Origin: Temperatibacter sp965603205
GTDB taxonomy: Bacteria; Pseudomonadota; Alphaproteobacteria; Sphingomonadales; Kordiimonadaceae
Length of the DNA stretch: 64,000 nt
Direction: 5' to 3'
Assembly (NCBI GenBank): GCA_965603205.1
Contig: CBFDCC010000003.1
Coordinates: forward strand, 186,001 to 250,000
The position numbers and the translations under genes were made by a program. Every line of letters begins with the position of its first letter. The first letter of the stretch is position 1. This document shows positions 32,393 through 41,798 of this stretch, piece after piece. Under the pieces are notes generated by a model. It was not told where the DNA came from. It made no database searches and was given only the letters and a program-made list of their open reading frames with translations.

Positions 32393-33448
32393 ATGCGATT
32401 AAAAACATTTCATGCAGCAACAATGACAGAGGTCATGGATCAAGTTCGAGATACACTTGGACCTGATGCTCTAATCGTTTCTATTGAACAAGGCAAGAAA
32501 GTCGGCGGTGTGCGCATTACGGCTGCTATTGAAAATCAAGCGGCGTCACCAGTACCCGAACGTGTAGCAGCACCAAATCCAACCCCACCACAGGTCGATG
32601 ATGACCTGTCAGGTGTCTTTGAGACTGAATATAACAACGTTCCAACCACTAAAGAATTTGATACAGGTGAAATAACAGCTGTTTTAAATCATCATGGCAT
32701 ACCCTTTGATACGGGTGCGCGTATTGAAGAAGCTATTGGATCAGTTGATGAAGTAACATTAATAGATGCCTTTGCCTCAGCTCTGGAAAATACACTGCGT
32801 TTTAATCCACTAACCTGTAACGCGACACGCCCTATTATGCTGATCGGCCCAGCAGGCGCTGGTAAATCAATCTGTGCTGCTAAGTTAATAGCTGATGCCT
32901 GCATGCAAGGTCGCGAAGTCACTTTGATTTCTACTGATGTAAGCAAAGCTGGTGGTATTAGCCAACTTGAGCATTTAGCTGGTTTGATGAAACAAAATGT
33001 GCGACCAGCTAAAAGTCCAAACGAGCTCAATCAAATATTGGGCAGTGTTGCTGGTAATAATGGCCTGACAATCATTGATACACAAAGCATCAATCCATTT
33101 AATATGGATGACCTTGAATATATTCTCAGCTATATCAAAATTGTGGACGCAGAACCTATTCCTGTTATTCCAGCAGGTCTTGATCCATATGATGCTCGTG
33201 AACTATCGGAAATTTTTTCACAATTAGGTGCTCAACGTTTTATCGCTACACGCCTTGATGCCGCTAGACGATATGGTGGCATTATTACAGCCGCACGCCC
33301 AGGCTGTCTTGCGCTGGCTGCTGTAGCACGTTCCCCCTATGTCGCTGATGGCCTTGAGCCTGCTACTCCTTATGCATTAGCGCGTTTGCTCACGGCTCTG
33401 CCCGGCACGCGTAACTCTAGTAAATCAATTAAGAAACGGACGGCATAA
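32393..33448 (+). CDS. flhF: Flagellar placement GTPase FlhF
   Basis: 351 residues. The N-terminal motif MRLKTFHAATMTEVMDQVRDTLGPDALIVS is diagnostic of FlhF. The SRP-type GTPase domain has MLIGPAGAGKSICAAKL and the later strand and base-specificity motifs. It positions the flagellum, usually at a cell pole, and works with FlhG. The stop overlaps the flhG start (TAATG). The presence of FlhF and FlhG argues for polar flagellation. Confidence 0.92.
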   Translation: MRLKTFHAATMTEVMDQVRDTLGPDALIVSIEQGKKVGGVRITAAIENQAASPVPERVAAPNPTPPQVDDDLSGVFETEYNNVPTTKEFDTGEITAVLNHHGIPFDTGARIEEAIGSVDEVTLIDAFASALENTLRFNPLTCNATRPIMLIGPAGAGKSICAAKLIADACMQGREVTLISTDVSKAGGISQLEHLAGLMKQNVRPAKSPNELNQILGSVAGNNGLTIIDTQSINPFNMDDLEYILSYIKIVDAEPIPVIPAGLDPYDARELSEIFSQLGAQRFIATRLDAARRYGGIITAARPGCLALAAVARSPYVADGLEPATPYALARLLTALPGTRNSSKSIKKRTA

Positions 33449-34230
33449 TGGATAGCCCAGTTATTCAATCTCTAGAACAAAAACTCGTAACCATTGCCTC
33501 TGGCAAAGGTGGCGTTGGTAAAACATGGGTATCTGTAACTCTATCCCAGGCCCTCGCTCGCTCAAATAAAAATATCCTCTTGTTTGATGGCGATCTAGGC
33601 ATGGCTAATGTTGATATTCAACTAGGTATGATGCCGACTAAAGACGTCAGTAATGTTATCTCTGGTGACATGACAATCGCTCAAGCCATAACAACATATT
33701 CAGAGCCTGGTGATAAGGTAAGTTTTGATGTGCTTGCGGGCAAATCTGGCTCAGGGTCGCTTGGATCCCTCACCCGTGAAAAGCTTGGTAAGTTACGTAC
33801 TGGCCTTATTAAATCGGCTGCAAATTATGATAATGTCTTACTAGATTTAGCTGCTGGCATTGACCCCAGTGTAATTGCTCTATCCTATCACAAGGGTACA
33901 ATCTTAGTCGTAATGACAGCCGACCCTACATCGCTCACTGATGCCTATGCTTTTATTAAAGTAACAAATATGCGTAATCCGAATGCTAAAATGGCAATTG
34001 TGGTTAATAATGCTGCAAGTAAAAAAGAAGGCGAGCGCACCTATGAAGCGATAAAACGTGCCTGTGAAGGATTTTTAAAGATTTCTCCGCCACTTGCCGC
34101 TATTATAAAGTCAGACAACAAGGTTAGAGAGGCTATTAGGTCTCAAACTCCACTGTTTTCGCGCTATCCACAGTCTGAGGCAGCTGCGAATGTAATGGAA
34201 TTAGCAGACTTTGTTATTAAAAACAGCTAG
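33448..34230 (+). CDS. flhG: Flagellar number regulator FlhG (FleN), MinD-like ATPase
   Basis: 260 residues. The deviant Walker A ASGKGGVGKTWVSVTLSQAL (about 18-37), switch DGDLGMANVDIQLG and a C-terminal amphipathic helix region mark a ParA/MinD family member. In polar flagellates it limits flagellar number and opposes FlhF. It overlaps flhF by one base and closes the core fliF-flhG operon. Confidence 0.9.
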   Translation: MDSPVIQSLEQKLVTIASGKGGVGKTWVSVTLSQALARSNKNILLFDGDLGMANVDIQLGMMPTKDVSNVISGDMTIAQAITTYSEPGDKVSFDVLAGKSGSGSLGSLTREKLGKLRTGLIKSAANYDNVLLDLAAGIDPSVIALSYHKGTILVVMTADPTSLTDAYAFIKVTNMRNPNAKMAIVVNNAASKKEGERTYEAIKRACEGFLKISPPLAAIIKSDNKVREAIRSQTPLFSRYPQSEAAANVMELADFVIKNS

Positions 34231-34289
34231 CTGACCTATAGCCAAGAACATCATGGCCCACTGTCAGCCAGTGTGGAGATGTCAGTGCT

Positions 34290-36467
34290 ATGTCCGATTT
34301 TTCAGGACCATCAAAGATAACACCACAGGTGCCAGCGCCAAAAGCGGCTGAGCGCATAACGCCGCGCAAAGAGCACAGTTCAAAACAAACGCCTGAGCAC
34401 TCCAAACAAGATAGAGGGAAATCGGAGGGAAAACCCCAACATGCACAATTTCGTGATCCCGCTGTAAGTATATCTGCCTCAACGGCCCATCTACGTGTAG
34501 GCCAAAAAATTAAACAGCGCGTGGTAAAAGTTGACGTCGAGGGACGACCTATCATCGAAACGGAGACTGCTACTTTTGCTCTGGAGCCCAGCGCAGGTAT
34601 GCGGGCAGGTGATCAAGTTATGTTATCAGTGGTAGAGGCTGCGAAAGAGGTTAAGGCTAATCTGATCATGCTCAATGGCAAGATTGTTGATCCGCCGATT
34701 AAAATATCACTCACTGTCATCTCATTACATGGCGTATCGCAAGAATCGTATACCCCCCAAACAAATCCTTCGCTTTCTAGTCAACTTCTTGCAGCTGACC
34801 AGACATTTAATCCCAAGGTTAGCATATCAGCACTAGTGCAAGAACATTATACAAAACCCAATGCCGCAATTAGTGGCAAAGAACTAGGGAAGTCTACGCA
34901 AGCCAGCGATAAAATAATTAGCGAAATTACACTTCAAACCGATAAGTCACATTTGCTAACAAAGGATCAAAATCAAACAAACATACAAGCCACTAACAGT
35001 GCTGATATGATGACTCTACTGCAAGCTCAGCAATCAAACCGCCTTACGGCAATGGCTTCTATATCAGCAACCGAGGGGAAACATCCGCTTGATCATTTAC
35101 CAAAACCCACTCACAGCATTACATTTCAGGCGCTCGATGTGCATCAACTAGGCAAACCCGTAGAATTACTGGTACACCCCAACTCTAATGCTGTCATGCG
35201 TCCTGATGTAATCATCGAACAGGTCGCCCTAAATAAGGATAGTTTACAACAACTCAATATGCCATCAACGCCCAGTAAACATCCCGTATATGAATTATTC
35301 ACCCGTTCTGGTCGTTATATTGCCGCATTACCTGATAACCTAGATCTACGAAGCCAACAGGTTCAAGTATCTGCATTTCAAATAGCCGCTGATCAACAGG
35401 CTATTGGCTCTCATCAGGCTCAGGCCTCAACTAGTCTTACCAACAACCTAGCCAATAGATATCCTGCTAAGTTTTTAGCAACAACGACTCAAAATGAAAT
35501 GCATGTCTCCTATAAAGACCAAGACATCATCTACCCATTGAAACCAGAAATATTGGCCCAAGCCGCTGAGCAAAAAATACAAATTTCGCAAGTCACCGTT
35601 AATAAACTGCATATGGACCGCGCCTATTTATCCCCAGAGGGCCCGCAAATTAAATGGCGCATAACAACTACTGGCGGCGATATGCTTGTTACCCTACCCG
35701 CTGATGTGGCTAGGCCGCAGATTGATGACCTCATGGGCCTTATAGCGCCGCAAACAGCCAAGGCTGTTCAAAGCCTGATACCCAACAGTCCCGTACCCCA
35801 AATATCATCCCTTACAGGATGGCCAGCCCTAAGTGAAGCTGCCACCGTTCTGGCAGAGGGTGACCCTATTGCTGCGGCTGACCTTAATGCAAGAACTGCA
35901 ATGGATGGCACAAAACTGCCTAACTCCATGCTCTTTTTAATGAGCGTCCTTGGTAAAAAGGGTCATGAAAGCTGGTTAGGCTCAACAGTTGCCGCCGCCT
36001 TGCAAAAGCTGGGTCAAGCCTCACTATTAGATACCTTAAGAGCTGATATTGAAAAAATTATATCCCAAGCAGCTGATACCAATGGCGAGTGGCGAGGCAT
36101 ACCCATTCCCGTAGATCCAAAGGATAATAACCTGAGTTTATTTGCATTTCTTTTCAGGCAGGAAGACAAGGGTGATGGATCAGGCAATAAAAATAAAGAT
36201 ACAAATGACGAAAATGATAAAATTCAACATTTCATCGTTCAAGTTAATTTTTCAACACTTGGATTGCTTCAACTTGATGGCACAATAAACAACACCCAAT
36301 TTGATTTAAATATCAGAAGTCAAACGCCGCTTGCCTCCAGCGTGCAATCAGATTTGCAAAGTATATTTAACAAGGCTTTATCAGCCTCAGCCTTTACTGG
36401 TGGCCTTTCTTATATTGTATCTGATAAATTTCCAGTGATGGCCGAAGACCATATAAATTTGAGCTAA
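34290..36467 (+). CDS. Second FliK-like protein of the flagellar cluster
   Basis: 725 residues. The N-terminal 80 residues are basic and polar. A small beta domain follows (LRVGQKIKQRVVKVDVEGRP). Long stretches are rich in Gln, Ser and Thr. The last 130 residues (FIVQVNFSTLGLLQLDGTI, QSDLQSIFNKALSAS) resemble the FliK C-terminal hook-length domain. It lies 59 bases after flhG on the same strand. The window already has a clear fliK at 19.2 kb, so this may be a specialised relative or an uncharacterised motility protein. Its function is not known. Confidence 0.6.
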   Translation: MSDFSGPSKITPQVPAPKAAERITPRKEHSSKQTPEHSKQDRGKSEGKPQHAQFRDPAVSISASTAHLRVGQKIKQRVVKVDVEGRPIIETETATFALEPSAGMRAGDQVMLSVVEAAKEVKANLIMLNGKIVDPPIKISLTVISLHGVSQESYTPQTNPSLSSQLLAADQTFNPKVSISALVQEHYTKPNAAISGKELGKSTQASDKIISEITLQTDKSHLLTKDQNQTNIQATNSADMMTLLQAQQSNRLTAMASISATEGKHPLDHLPKPTHSITFQALDVHQLGKPVELLVHPNSNAVMRPDVIIEQVALNKDSLQQLNMPSTPSKHPVYELFTRSGRYIAALPDNLDLRSQQVQVSAFQIAADQQAIGSHQAQASTSLTNNLANRYPAKFLATTTQNEMHVSYKDQDIIYPLKPEILAQAAEQKIQISQVTVNKLHMDRAYLSPEGPQIKWRITTTGGDMLVTLPADVARPQIDDLMGLIAPQTAKAVQSLIPNSPVPQISSLTGWPALSEAATVLAEGDPIAAADLNARTAMDGTKLPNSMLFLMSVLGKKGHESWLGSTVAAALQKLGQASLLDTLRADIEKIISQAADTNGEWRGIPIPVDPKDNNLSLFAFLFRQEDKGDGSGNKNKDTNDENDKIQHFIVQVNFSTLGLLQLDGTINNTQFDLNIRSQTPLASSVQSDLQSIFNKALSASAFTGGLSYIVSDKFPVMAEDHINLS

Positions 36468-36554
36468 CAATCTCCATGAACGGCTTATAACTTGACCACC
36501 CCTTTTATCTAGGCTACGCGCTATGTGATATTAGTTGTCAGTTGGAGAAAATAA

Positions 36555-37466
36555 GTGGCCATACCTATTTCATATATATTATGTGTCCTTATATGGGGAT
36601 CAACTTGGTACGCTATTGAGCTTCAGTTAGGCCAAGTCCCCACTGAATGGTCTATCGCTTACCGCTTTGGCATTGCAGCATTAATGATGTTTACATGGTG
36701 TATTGTTAAGAAAAAACAGTTACGTTTTAATCGTGCTGATCATATGAGAATGGCAGCATTAGGTGGTTTGTTATTTTCTGGCAACTATATGTTCGTTTAT
36801 ATCGGCACGGGGTATCTAACATCAGGTTTAGTCGCTATTGTATTTTCTCTATTAACATTTCTAAATATATTCAATGCGCGCATTTGGCTAAAAATCCCTA
36901 TGCAATCGCAGGCCTTGCTCGGTGCGTTATTTGGCCTTGTCGGTCTTGCTATGATTTTCTCAAAAGAAATTACAAGCCTATCATTAGAAGACGCCACGAC
37001 CCTTGGCATTATGATAACTTTTTGCGGCACCTTCATTGCCTCACTTGGCAACACCATTGCCGCCAGCGATGCGATGAGGCGCCTACCACTAACCTCACTC
37101 AATGCTTGGGCTATGCTTTATGGATCAGCCATCATGGCTGGCGTTGCCCTAATCAAGGGTGTGCCCATGGTATTTGACGATCGCATGAGCTACTGGTTGT
37201 CCCTATCGTATCTATCCCTAGTCGGTACTGTTGTCGCCTTTAACCTATATCTATGGCTTATTGCCCAGATAGGTGTGGCAAAGGCGGCCTATACGGCTGT
37301 GCTGATCCCGATGGTAGCCCTCGTTATCTCGACATTATTAGAAGGGTTTGAGTGGAGCATTGTGGCATTAGCTGGTGTTGGATTGATCGTTATAGGTAAC
37401 TTGATCATGACTCGTAAAAAGCCAGCATCAAAACGCGCAGAAGAAAGCGAAGTTTTAGGGCTTTAG
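36555..37466 (+). CDS. DMT-superfamily (EamA) transporter
   Basis: 303 residues from GTG 36555 with GGAG upstream. About ten hydrophobic segments are arranged as two EamA repeats, each with the N-terminal WGSTWYAIE-like and later GTVVAFNLYLWL patterns. Such proteins export or import small metabolites across the inner membrane, and the substrate cannot be told from sequence. The tail is short and basic. It ends 2 bases from the convergent aminotransferase gene. Confidence 0.85.
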   Translation: MAIPISYILCVLIWGSTWYAIELQLGQVPTEWSIAYRFGIAALMMFTWCIVKKKQLRFNRADHMRMAALGGLLFSGNYMFVYIGTGYLTSGLVAIVFSLLTFLNIFNARIWLKIPMQSQALLGALFGLVGLAMIFSKEITSLSLEDATTLGIMITFCGTFIASLGNTIAASDAMRRLPLTSLNAWAMLYGSAIMAGVALIKGVPMVFDDRMSYWLSLSYLSLVGTVVAFNLYLWLIAQIGVAKAAYTAVLIPMVALVISTLLEGFEWSIVALAGVGLIVIGNLIMTRKKPASKRAEESEVLGL

Positions 37467-37468
37467 TG

Positions 37469-38872
37469 TCAGTCTTCTAAAAGACCTTCTTTATCAAGTA
37501 GTCTAACAACGAATTCAATAGCACCGCGCAACCTGCGTTCAATGCGGTCAATGTCATCTTTTGTAATGATAAATGGCGGACAAAGCATCAAAATATTACC
37601 CGCTGGTCTAACAATCAAGCCAGCCGTCAAACAAGCCTGTGCAACATGTTGGCAAACACCATATTCAATTGGATATTGCTCGCGTGTTATTTTATTCGAT
37701 GCGATCTCAATCCCGACCATCATGCCTTGAACGCGCACTTCACCCACAATAGGTATATCTAGCAAGCCTTCTAATTTTTCTTTTAGATAAGGCCCTACGT
37801 CATTTTTGATATGACCTATCAGGTTTTCCTGCTCGATAATTTCAATATTTTTAAGCGCAACAGCGGCGGCAACTGGGTGACCTGATGTTGTGAAACCATG
37901 CTGTAATACGTTGCCATAGCCCTCGATAACGGAAATGACCTCTTCGCTAAATATGGTCGCTGCGATCGGCATATACCCTGATGACAGCCCCTTCGCGAGT
38001 GTCATGATATCTGCTTGAAAACCAAATGTTTCTTGGGCGAACCACGCACCCGTGCGCCCTAGCCCTGTTACGACCTCATCGGCGATAATTAAAATATTAT
38101 GCTTACGGCATATTTTCTCAACAGCTGGCCAATAATTATCAGGTGGAATAATACAGCCAAGTGTCGCCTGAATAGGTTCTGCGATAAAGGCCGCAATATT
38201 ATCTGCGCCAATCTCAAGTATTTTATCTTCTACATCTTGGGCTGCCTTGAGACCAAATTCCCGTTCTGTCATATCGCCGCCAAAACGATACCAAAAAGGA
38301 GCACTGGTGTGGGCAACTCCGCCTTGTGAGCGAATACCAAAAGGCTCATGCATCGCCGTTAAGCCGTTCAGTGCCGATACTGTGGTCGTAGAACCATGAT
38401 AAGCAAAATCACGCGATAAGATCATGCGCTTACCCGTTTGACCCTGTCTGCGCCAATATAGGCGTGCTAGTTTTATCGCCGTTTCATTCGCCTCTGACCC
38501 AGAGTTAGCAAAAAACACAGTATTTAAATTACCGGGGCAAAGATCGATAAGCTTAGCAGAAAGCTTTGCAATATAGGGGTTAGAGATAGCCGCAAATGTA
38601 TGATAAAAACTCAGATTGTTCATCGCCTCAGCTGCAACTTCAGCCATTTCTGGACGGCCATACCCAATATTAACATTACCAAGGCCCGACATAGCGTCTA
38701 GTAGCTCTATACCCTGCCCGCGCACATATACCCCATGCGCGCTTTCCATCATAAAGGGCGGCGCTGTTACCAGTGCCTGTGGGTCAGTGAAAGAATGTAA
38801 ATGAAACTGTCTGTCTAAGCCTTGCAAACGTGCAAGTTCAACAGGATCCGCAAATTGAAAATCTTTAGCCAT
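37469..38872 (-). CDS. Class III aminotransferase (omega-aminotransferase family)
   Basis: 467 residues, PLP-dependent. FFANSGSEANETAIKLAR binds the cofactor phosphate, IADEVVTGLGRTG gives the Asp that contacts the ring nitrogen, and IMTLAKGLSSGYMPIAA carries the Schiff-base Lys. The N-terminus (HLHSFTDPQAL, YVRGQGIELLDAMSGLGNVNIGYGRPE) is typical of omega-amino acid or putrescine:pyruvate aminotransferases. Substrate is not fixed by sequence. No polyamine or amino acid pathway genes adjoin it. Confidence 0.9.
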   Translation of the reverse strand: MAKDFQFADPVELARLQGLDRQFHLHSFTDPQALVTAPPFMMESAHGVYVRGQGIELLDAMSGLGNVNIGYGRPEMAEVAAEAMNNLSFYHTFAAISNPYIAKLSAKLIDLCPGNLNTVFFANSGSEANETAIKLARLYWRRQGQTGKRMILSRDFAYHGSTTTVSALNGLTAMHEPFGIRSQGGVAHTSAPFWYRFGGDMTEREFGLKAAQDVEDKILEIGADNIAAFIAEPIQATLGCIIPPDNYWPAVEKICRKHNILIIADEVVTGLGRTGAWFAQETFGFQADIMTLAKGLSSGYMPIAATIFSEEVISVIEGYGNVLQHGFTTSGHPVAAAVALKNIEIIEQENLIGHIKNDVGPYLKEKLEGLLDIPIVGEVRVQGMMVGIEIASNKITREQYPIEYGVCQHVAQACLTAGLIVRPAGNILMLCPPFIITKDDIDRIERRLRGAIEFVVRLLDKEGLLED

Positions 38873-39074
38873 TTCATTCCTTAACGCGTTAAATCATCCA
38901 TGAGTAGTTATTGATTAAATCTTTAGCAGATTAACAGCTTAGATCAAAATTATTGCTGTATTTTTAAAATATTAGCTGGGGGTTGGTCTGCACTCGCGTG
39001 TGTGAAGAGATGTTTGGGTGAATGGGATGGTTATGTTGGGCTTTAGTCTAACTATATAGAAAATCATCTAACTC

Positions 39075-39920
39075 TTATTCCTCTAGATTATACCCTGGAG
39101 CTATCACTAAATTTCCAACACCGTACAACGATTCTCTATTTTTAAGCCAAAGAGTATACTCTAATGGATCTAGAGTATGATTAGGTGAGCAATCAACATT
39201 CCAACTTCTCAAAAAATAGCCCGCTACAGCGGCTCTAACCTCTATAGTCAATTTCCCATCTGACATCTCATGCTCATAAACTATGCAACTAGTATGTTTA
39301 ACGCCGGGATGAGGTATAATTTCTAAATCAACATAGCGATTCCATTGGCGATCCATCTTTTTTGATTCAATTGAAACATCTATATCTTCATCAAGAAACT
39401 CCACATTCTCTACTCTAGAAACAACGAGATCAAGAAACTTACTGCGATGCCTACAATATCCCCTAACATGCCAACGCAAACCATCATTTACTAGGCTATG
39501 GGGTATATATTCTCGTTTTTTTGTACCAGATTTAGGGTTATGGTAAGTCAGCCCAATTGCCCTATTAGAATACATGGAACGAGTAATTTTAGATAGTATA
39601 TCAAGTCGAAGAGGGCGTCTGATTGTGGTAGTTTCACAATGTATATCATTATCAACTTGATCAGCAAAATATTGTAAGGCCATATTAGGGTCATGAGAAT
39701 AAATTGGCAAAAAATCTTTGGATGCAAAATAGGTTCTTAATGCATTGTCATAATATAAATTATCTGGTGCCTCATCTCTATACTTTGTTAGGTCACGAGT
39801 AGCACCCGCTGTTTGTATACTAAACTGATCCATTAGATTTCTACGACTAACAGACCCACAAAACAAAAGCATGAAATCTATAAAATGTAGACGTTCCATT
39901 TGTTTACCAGCATTTTTCAT
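39075..39920 (-). CDS. WYL-domain transcriptional regulator (BrxR/CapW-like)
   Basis: 281 residues from ATG 39920, with a GGGGG tract 7 bases upstream; the frame-extending TTG at 39977 is rejected. An N-terminal winged helix (ERLHFIDFMLLFCGSVSRRNLMDQF) is followed by a WYL domain (LRWHVRGYCRHRSKFLDLVVSRV at about 160-182) and a C-terminal WCX-like part (YTLWLKNRESL). This layout is that of repressors that control BREX, CBASS and other defence loci by sensing a ligand. A palindromic site lies between it and the divergent small-gene cassette, so autoregulation and control of that cassette are likely. Confidence 0.85.
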   Translation of the reverse strand: MKNAGKQMERLHFIDFMLLFCGSVSRRNLMDQFSIQTAGATRDLTKYRDEAPDNLYYDNALRTYFASKDFLPIYSHDPNMALQYFADQVDNDIHCETTTIRRPLRLDILSKITRSMYSNRAIGLTYHNPKSGTKKREYIPHSLVNDGLRWHVRGYCRHRSKFLDLVVSRVENVEFLDEDIDVSIESKKMDRQWNRYVDLEIIPHPGVKHTSCIVYEHEMSDGKLTIEVRAAVAGYFLRSWNVDCSPNHTLDPLEYTLWLKNRESLYGVGNLVIAPGYNLEE

Positions 39921-39992
39921 GACTATACCCCCACTAAACACAACTTGTAATTTACAGAATAGATCAATCCAGACCAAAGATCAAAATAAATC

Positions 39993-40023
39993 TATAGTAC
40001 AGATCATTATGATCTGCTATAAT
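39993..40023. promoter_or_regulatory. Palindromic operator over a TATAAT promoter
   Basis: AGATCA-TTA-TGATCT (40001-40015) is a perfect palindrome, extended by TATAG/CTATA on both sides with one offset. TATAAT at 40018-40023 is a good -10 for the rightward genes. Its placement between the WYL regulator and the cassette marks the likely WYL operator. Confidence 0.75.
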
Positions 40024-40074
40024 AATCATACGAATCGGATTTACTGATTCCTATTATATGAAAGGACCACAAAA

Positions 40075-40248
40075 ATGGCCACAAATCCACCATCCGGCGA
40101 CGGACACAGAAACGGTGCCGTGCGCGGACGCTCTCAAACCAAAACACCAAGCGGTCACTATGTAAAACGCGATAAAGGCACAGGACGCTTTATGGATATG
40201 AAAACCTCTAGCAAGACCCCATTTAAGGGCGTCCGGAAGGAAAAATAG
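40075..40248 (+). CDS. Small basic conserved hypothetical protein
   Basis: 57 residues, preceded by AAAGGA. Reads MATNPPSGDGHRNGAVRGRS, then QTKTPSGHYVKRDKGTGRFM and FKGVRKEK. The GDGHRNGAV, YVKRD..TGRFMD and FKGVRKE motifs recur in small proteobacterial proteins of unknown function. Strong positive charge suggests nucleic-acid contact. The TAG overlaps the GTG of the next gene, so the genes are coupled. Confidence 0.75.
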   Translation: MATNPPSGDGHRNGAVRGRSQTKTPSGHYVKRDKGTGRFMDMKTSSKTPFKGVRKEK

Positions 40249-40607
40249 TGGCTAACCGATTAGAACATGAAATCATTGGTGCTCTGACAGGTGGAATCAT
40301 TACACTATTTAATAAAGGCGAGGCACATAAAGGGATAATCAACCCTTTTACTGGTATGCTAGTAGGTAAATATGCTGCGCTTTTGCCTGATGTCTTTGAG
40401 CCTGCCTTTCACCCAAATCACCGGAAGTTTTTCCATAGCTGGATGTTTCTGAGCCTAGTTGGCCTTAGTCTCTACAACGCATGGAAAACAAAGCCTGTCA
40501 CCACGGCTAAACAAATTGGAAAATGGTTCTTACTCATCGGAGGGGCGGCTTATGCCTCTCATTTGCTAAGGGATTCAATCACCCCTAAAGGTTTACCTTT
40601 GACATAG
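40248..40607 (+). CDS. Small membrane-associated hydrolase-like protein
   Basis: 119 residues from GTG 40248, with GGAAGG upstream. It has a glycine-rich start (EHEIIGALTGGIITLF), then LLPDVFEPAFHPNHRKFFHSW, whose Asp, Glu and His residues resemble the metal-binding pattern of the YdjM-type inner-membrane metal-dependent hydrolase family. About three hydrophobic stretches follow. The final AAYASHLLRDSITPKGLPL also fits that family, where a late His-x-x-x-D occurs. It is coupled to the basic 57-residue gene. Enzymatic activity is inferred only. Confidence 0.65.
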   Translation: MANRLEHEIIGALTGGIITLFNKGEAHKGIINPFTGMLVGKYAALLPDVFEPAFHPNHRKFFHSWMFLSLVGLSLYNAWKTKPVTTAKQIGKWFLLIGGAAYASHLLRDSITPKGLPLT

Positions 40608-40616
40608 GAGGACACC

Positions 40617-41303
40617 ATGTCACTACACACTGCTCGACTAAGTAAAATTTTAAAGATAGCATATGCCCCTGAAAAAATGGTACGCAAAGATATATTTGAT
40701 GACGTATCTGGAACCATTCGCAAGGAAAACAATCCTGACACAATAGAACGAGGAGGAGGAGACTTTCACGGTGTATTATGGGCAGCATTCAAGGATCAAA
40801 TCTTTGAGGAAGCACCAGAAAGCTTTGAGGAAGCAGTAGAAACCTTAATTTTGTCAAATCCTAGGCGTAAACGTTTATTTCCAGCTCTTGCTGCTGGCTT
40901 AAAGTCGTGGGGCCTAGAAAAAAGACGGTGGATTAATGAAGATATAAAGCGCATTAAAAGTCCAACAGGCACTATCTGCGTAGAAGGTCAAGATGTGGCC
41001 TTTAAAGTGAACAACATTCTAGCTCTGGAAATCGTAGGCAAGAGCAACCGGTATATTTATCCATATTTCAGCGAAGAGCCAGCGTTATCAAATGAAGCTG
41101 CCCGGGTCGCGCTGTGGCAAATTCATATGGCACTACCAGACATAGATATTAATGAATTTCGTTTATTGGATGTTATGCGGGGGAGAAGCTTTTCTATTGC
41201 TGAAGTACCATTTGCTGGAAATGAGCAAGTATTGTTTGAGCAACACGCGACTAGAATCATGAATCAATGGAAAAGCCGTTACACTGAAAAGAAGGAGACT
41301 TAA
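40617..41303 (+). CDS. Hypothetical third gene of the WYL-controlled cassette
   Basis: 228 residues, preceded by AGGAGG. No family recognised. The first 110 residues are helical and basic, with GGGDFHGVLWAAFKDQIFEEAP. A beta-rich centre (GTICVEGQDVAFKVNNILALEIVGKSNRYIYPYFSEEPAL) resembles a small binding or nuclease-like core. The end is helical. It lies 9 bases after the hydrolase-like gene, and the trio is probably one transcript under WYL control. A role in stress or phage response is inferred from the regulator alone. Confidence 0.55.
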   Translation: MSLHTARLSKILKIAYAPEKMVRKDIFDDVSGTIRKENNPDTIERGGGDFHGVLWAAFKDQIFEEAPESFEEAVETLILSNPRRKRLFPALAAGLKSWGLEKRRWINEDIKRIKSPTGTICVEGQDVAFKVNNILALEIVGKSNRYIYPYFSEEPALSNEAARVALWQIHMALPDIDINEFRLLDVMRGRSFSIAEVPFAGNEQVLFEQHATRIMNQWKSRYTEKKET

Positions 41304-41381
41304 ATATAGCTTAGGAAATCAAACAATCAATTTACACTCTTACCTCCTGAGTCACTTTCCTTACCCGCAGCCTTTTAGAAT

Positions 41382-41798
41382 CTACCCATCTTCATTGCGG
41401 GCATAGCTTTGCATGCCTTGTTCGTCTAGGGCATTTTGTTCTTTTTTAGCTTCTTCTTTGGCTTCTTCGGCCAAGCGTTTTTCGTGGGCAATTTCAAAGG
41501 TTTTTAATTCTTGGAAGGCTTCGGTTAATATCTCTCTCTGCTCTGCAATCTCTGCGTCCTTGGCCTCTAATTGCTCTTCCATGGCTTCGCGGCGCACCTT
41601 TACACCACTTGTATAAGCACCCATGGTAACGATAGAAACATCCCCTTGGGTTTTACCAGCCTCGCTTTGGTATTCTGCCAATAACCCATCCATCTGAGCT
41701 ATAATGGCATCACGTTCTTCTTCTAAGGCGGCAAGTTCGCGCCTTTTTAGGTCTAATTCCCATTTACGGTGTCTAATAAGCGCGTCTAATCTAGCCAT
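41382..41798 (-). CDS. fliJ: Flagellar export chaperone FliJ
   Basis: 138 residues, almost entirely a long charged coiled coil (LDALIRHRKWELDLKRRELAALEEERDAI). This is the FliJ layout, resembling the F1 gamma stalk that sits in the FliI hexamer. It lies directly after fliI, with no gap, which is the usual partner order. Confidence 0.85.
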   Translation of the reverse strand: MARLDALIRHRKWELDLKRRELAALEEERDAIIAQMDGLLAEYQSEAGKTQGDVSIVTMGAYTSGVKVRREAMEEQLEAKDAEIAEQREILTEAFQELKTFEIAHEKRLAEEAKEEAKKEQNALDEQGMQSYARNEDG

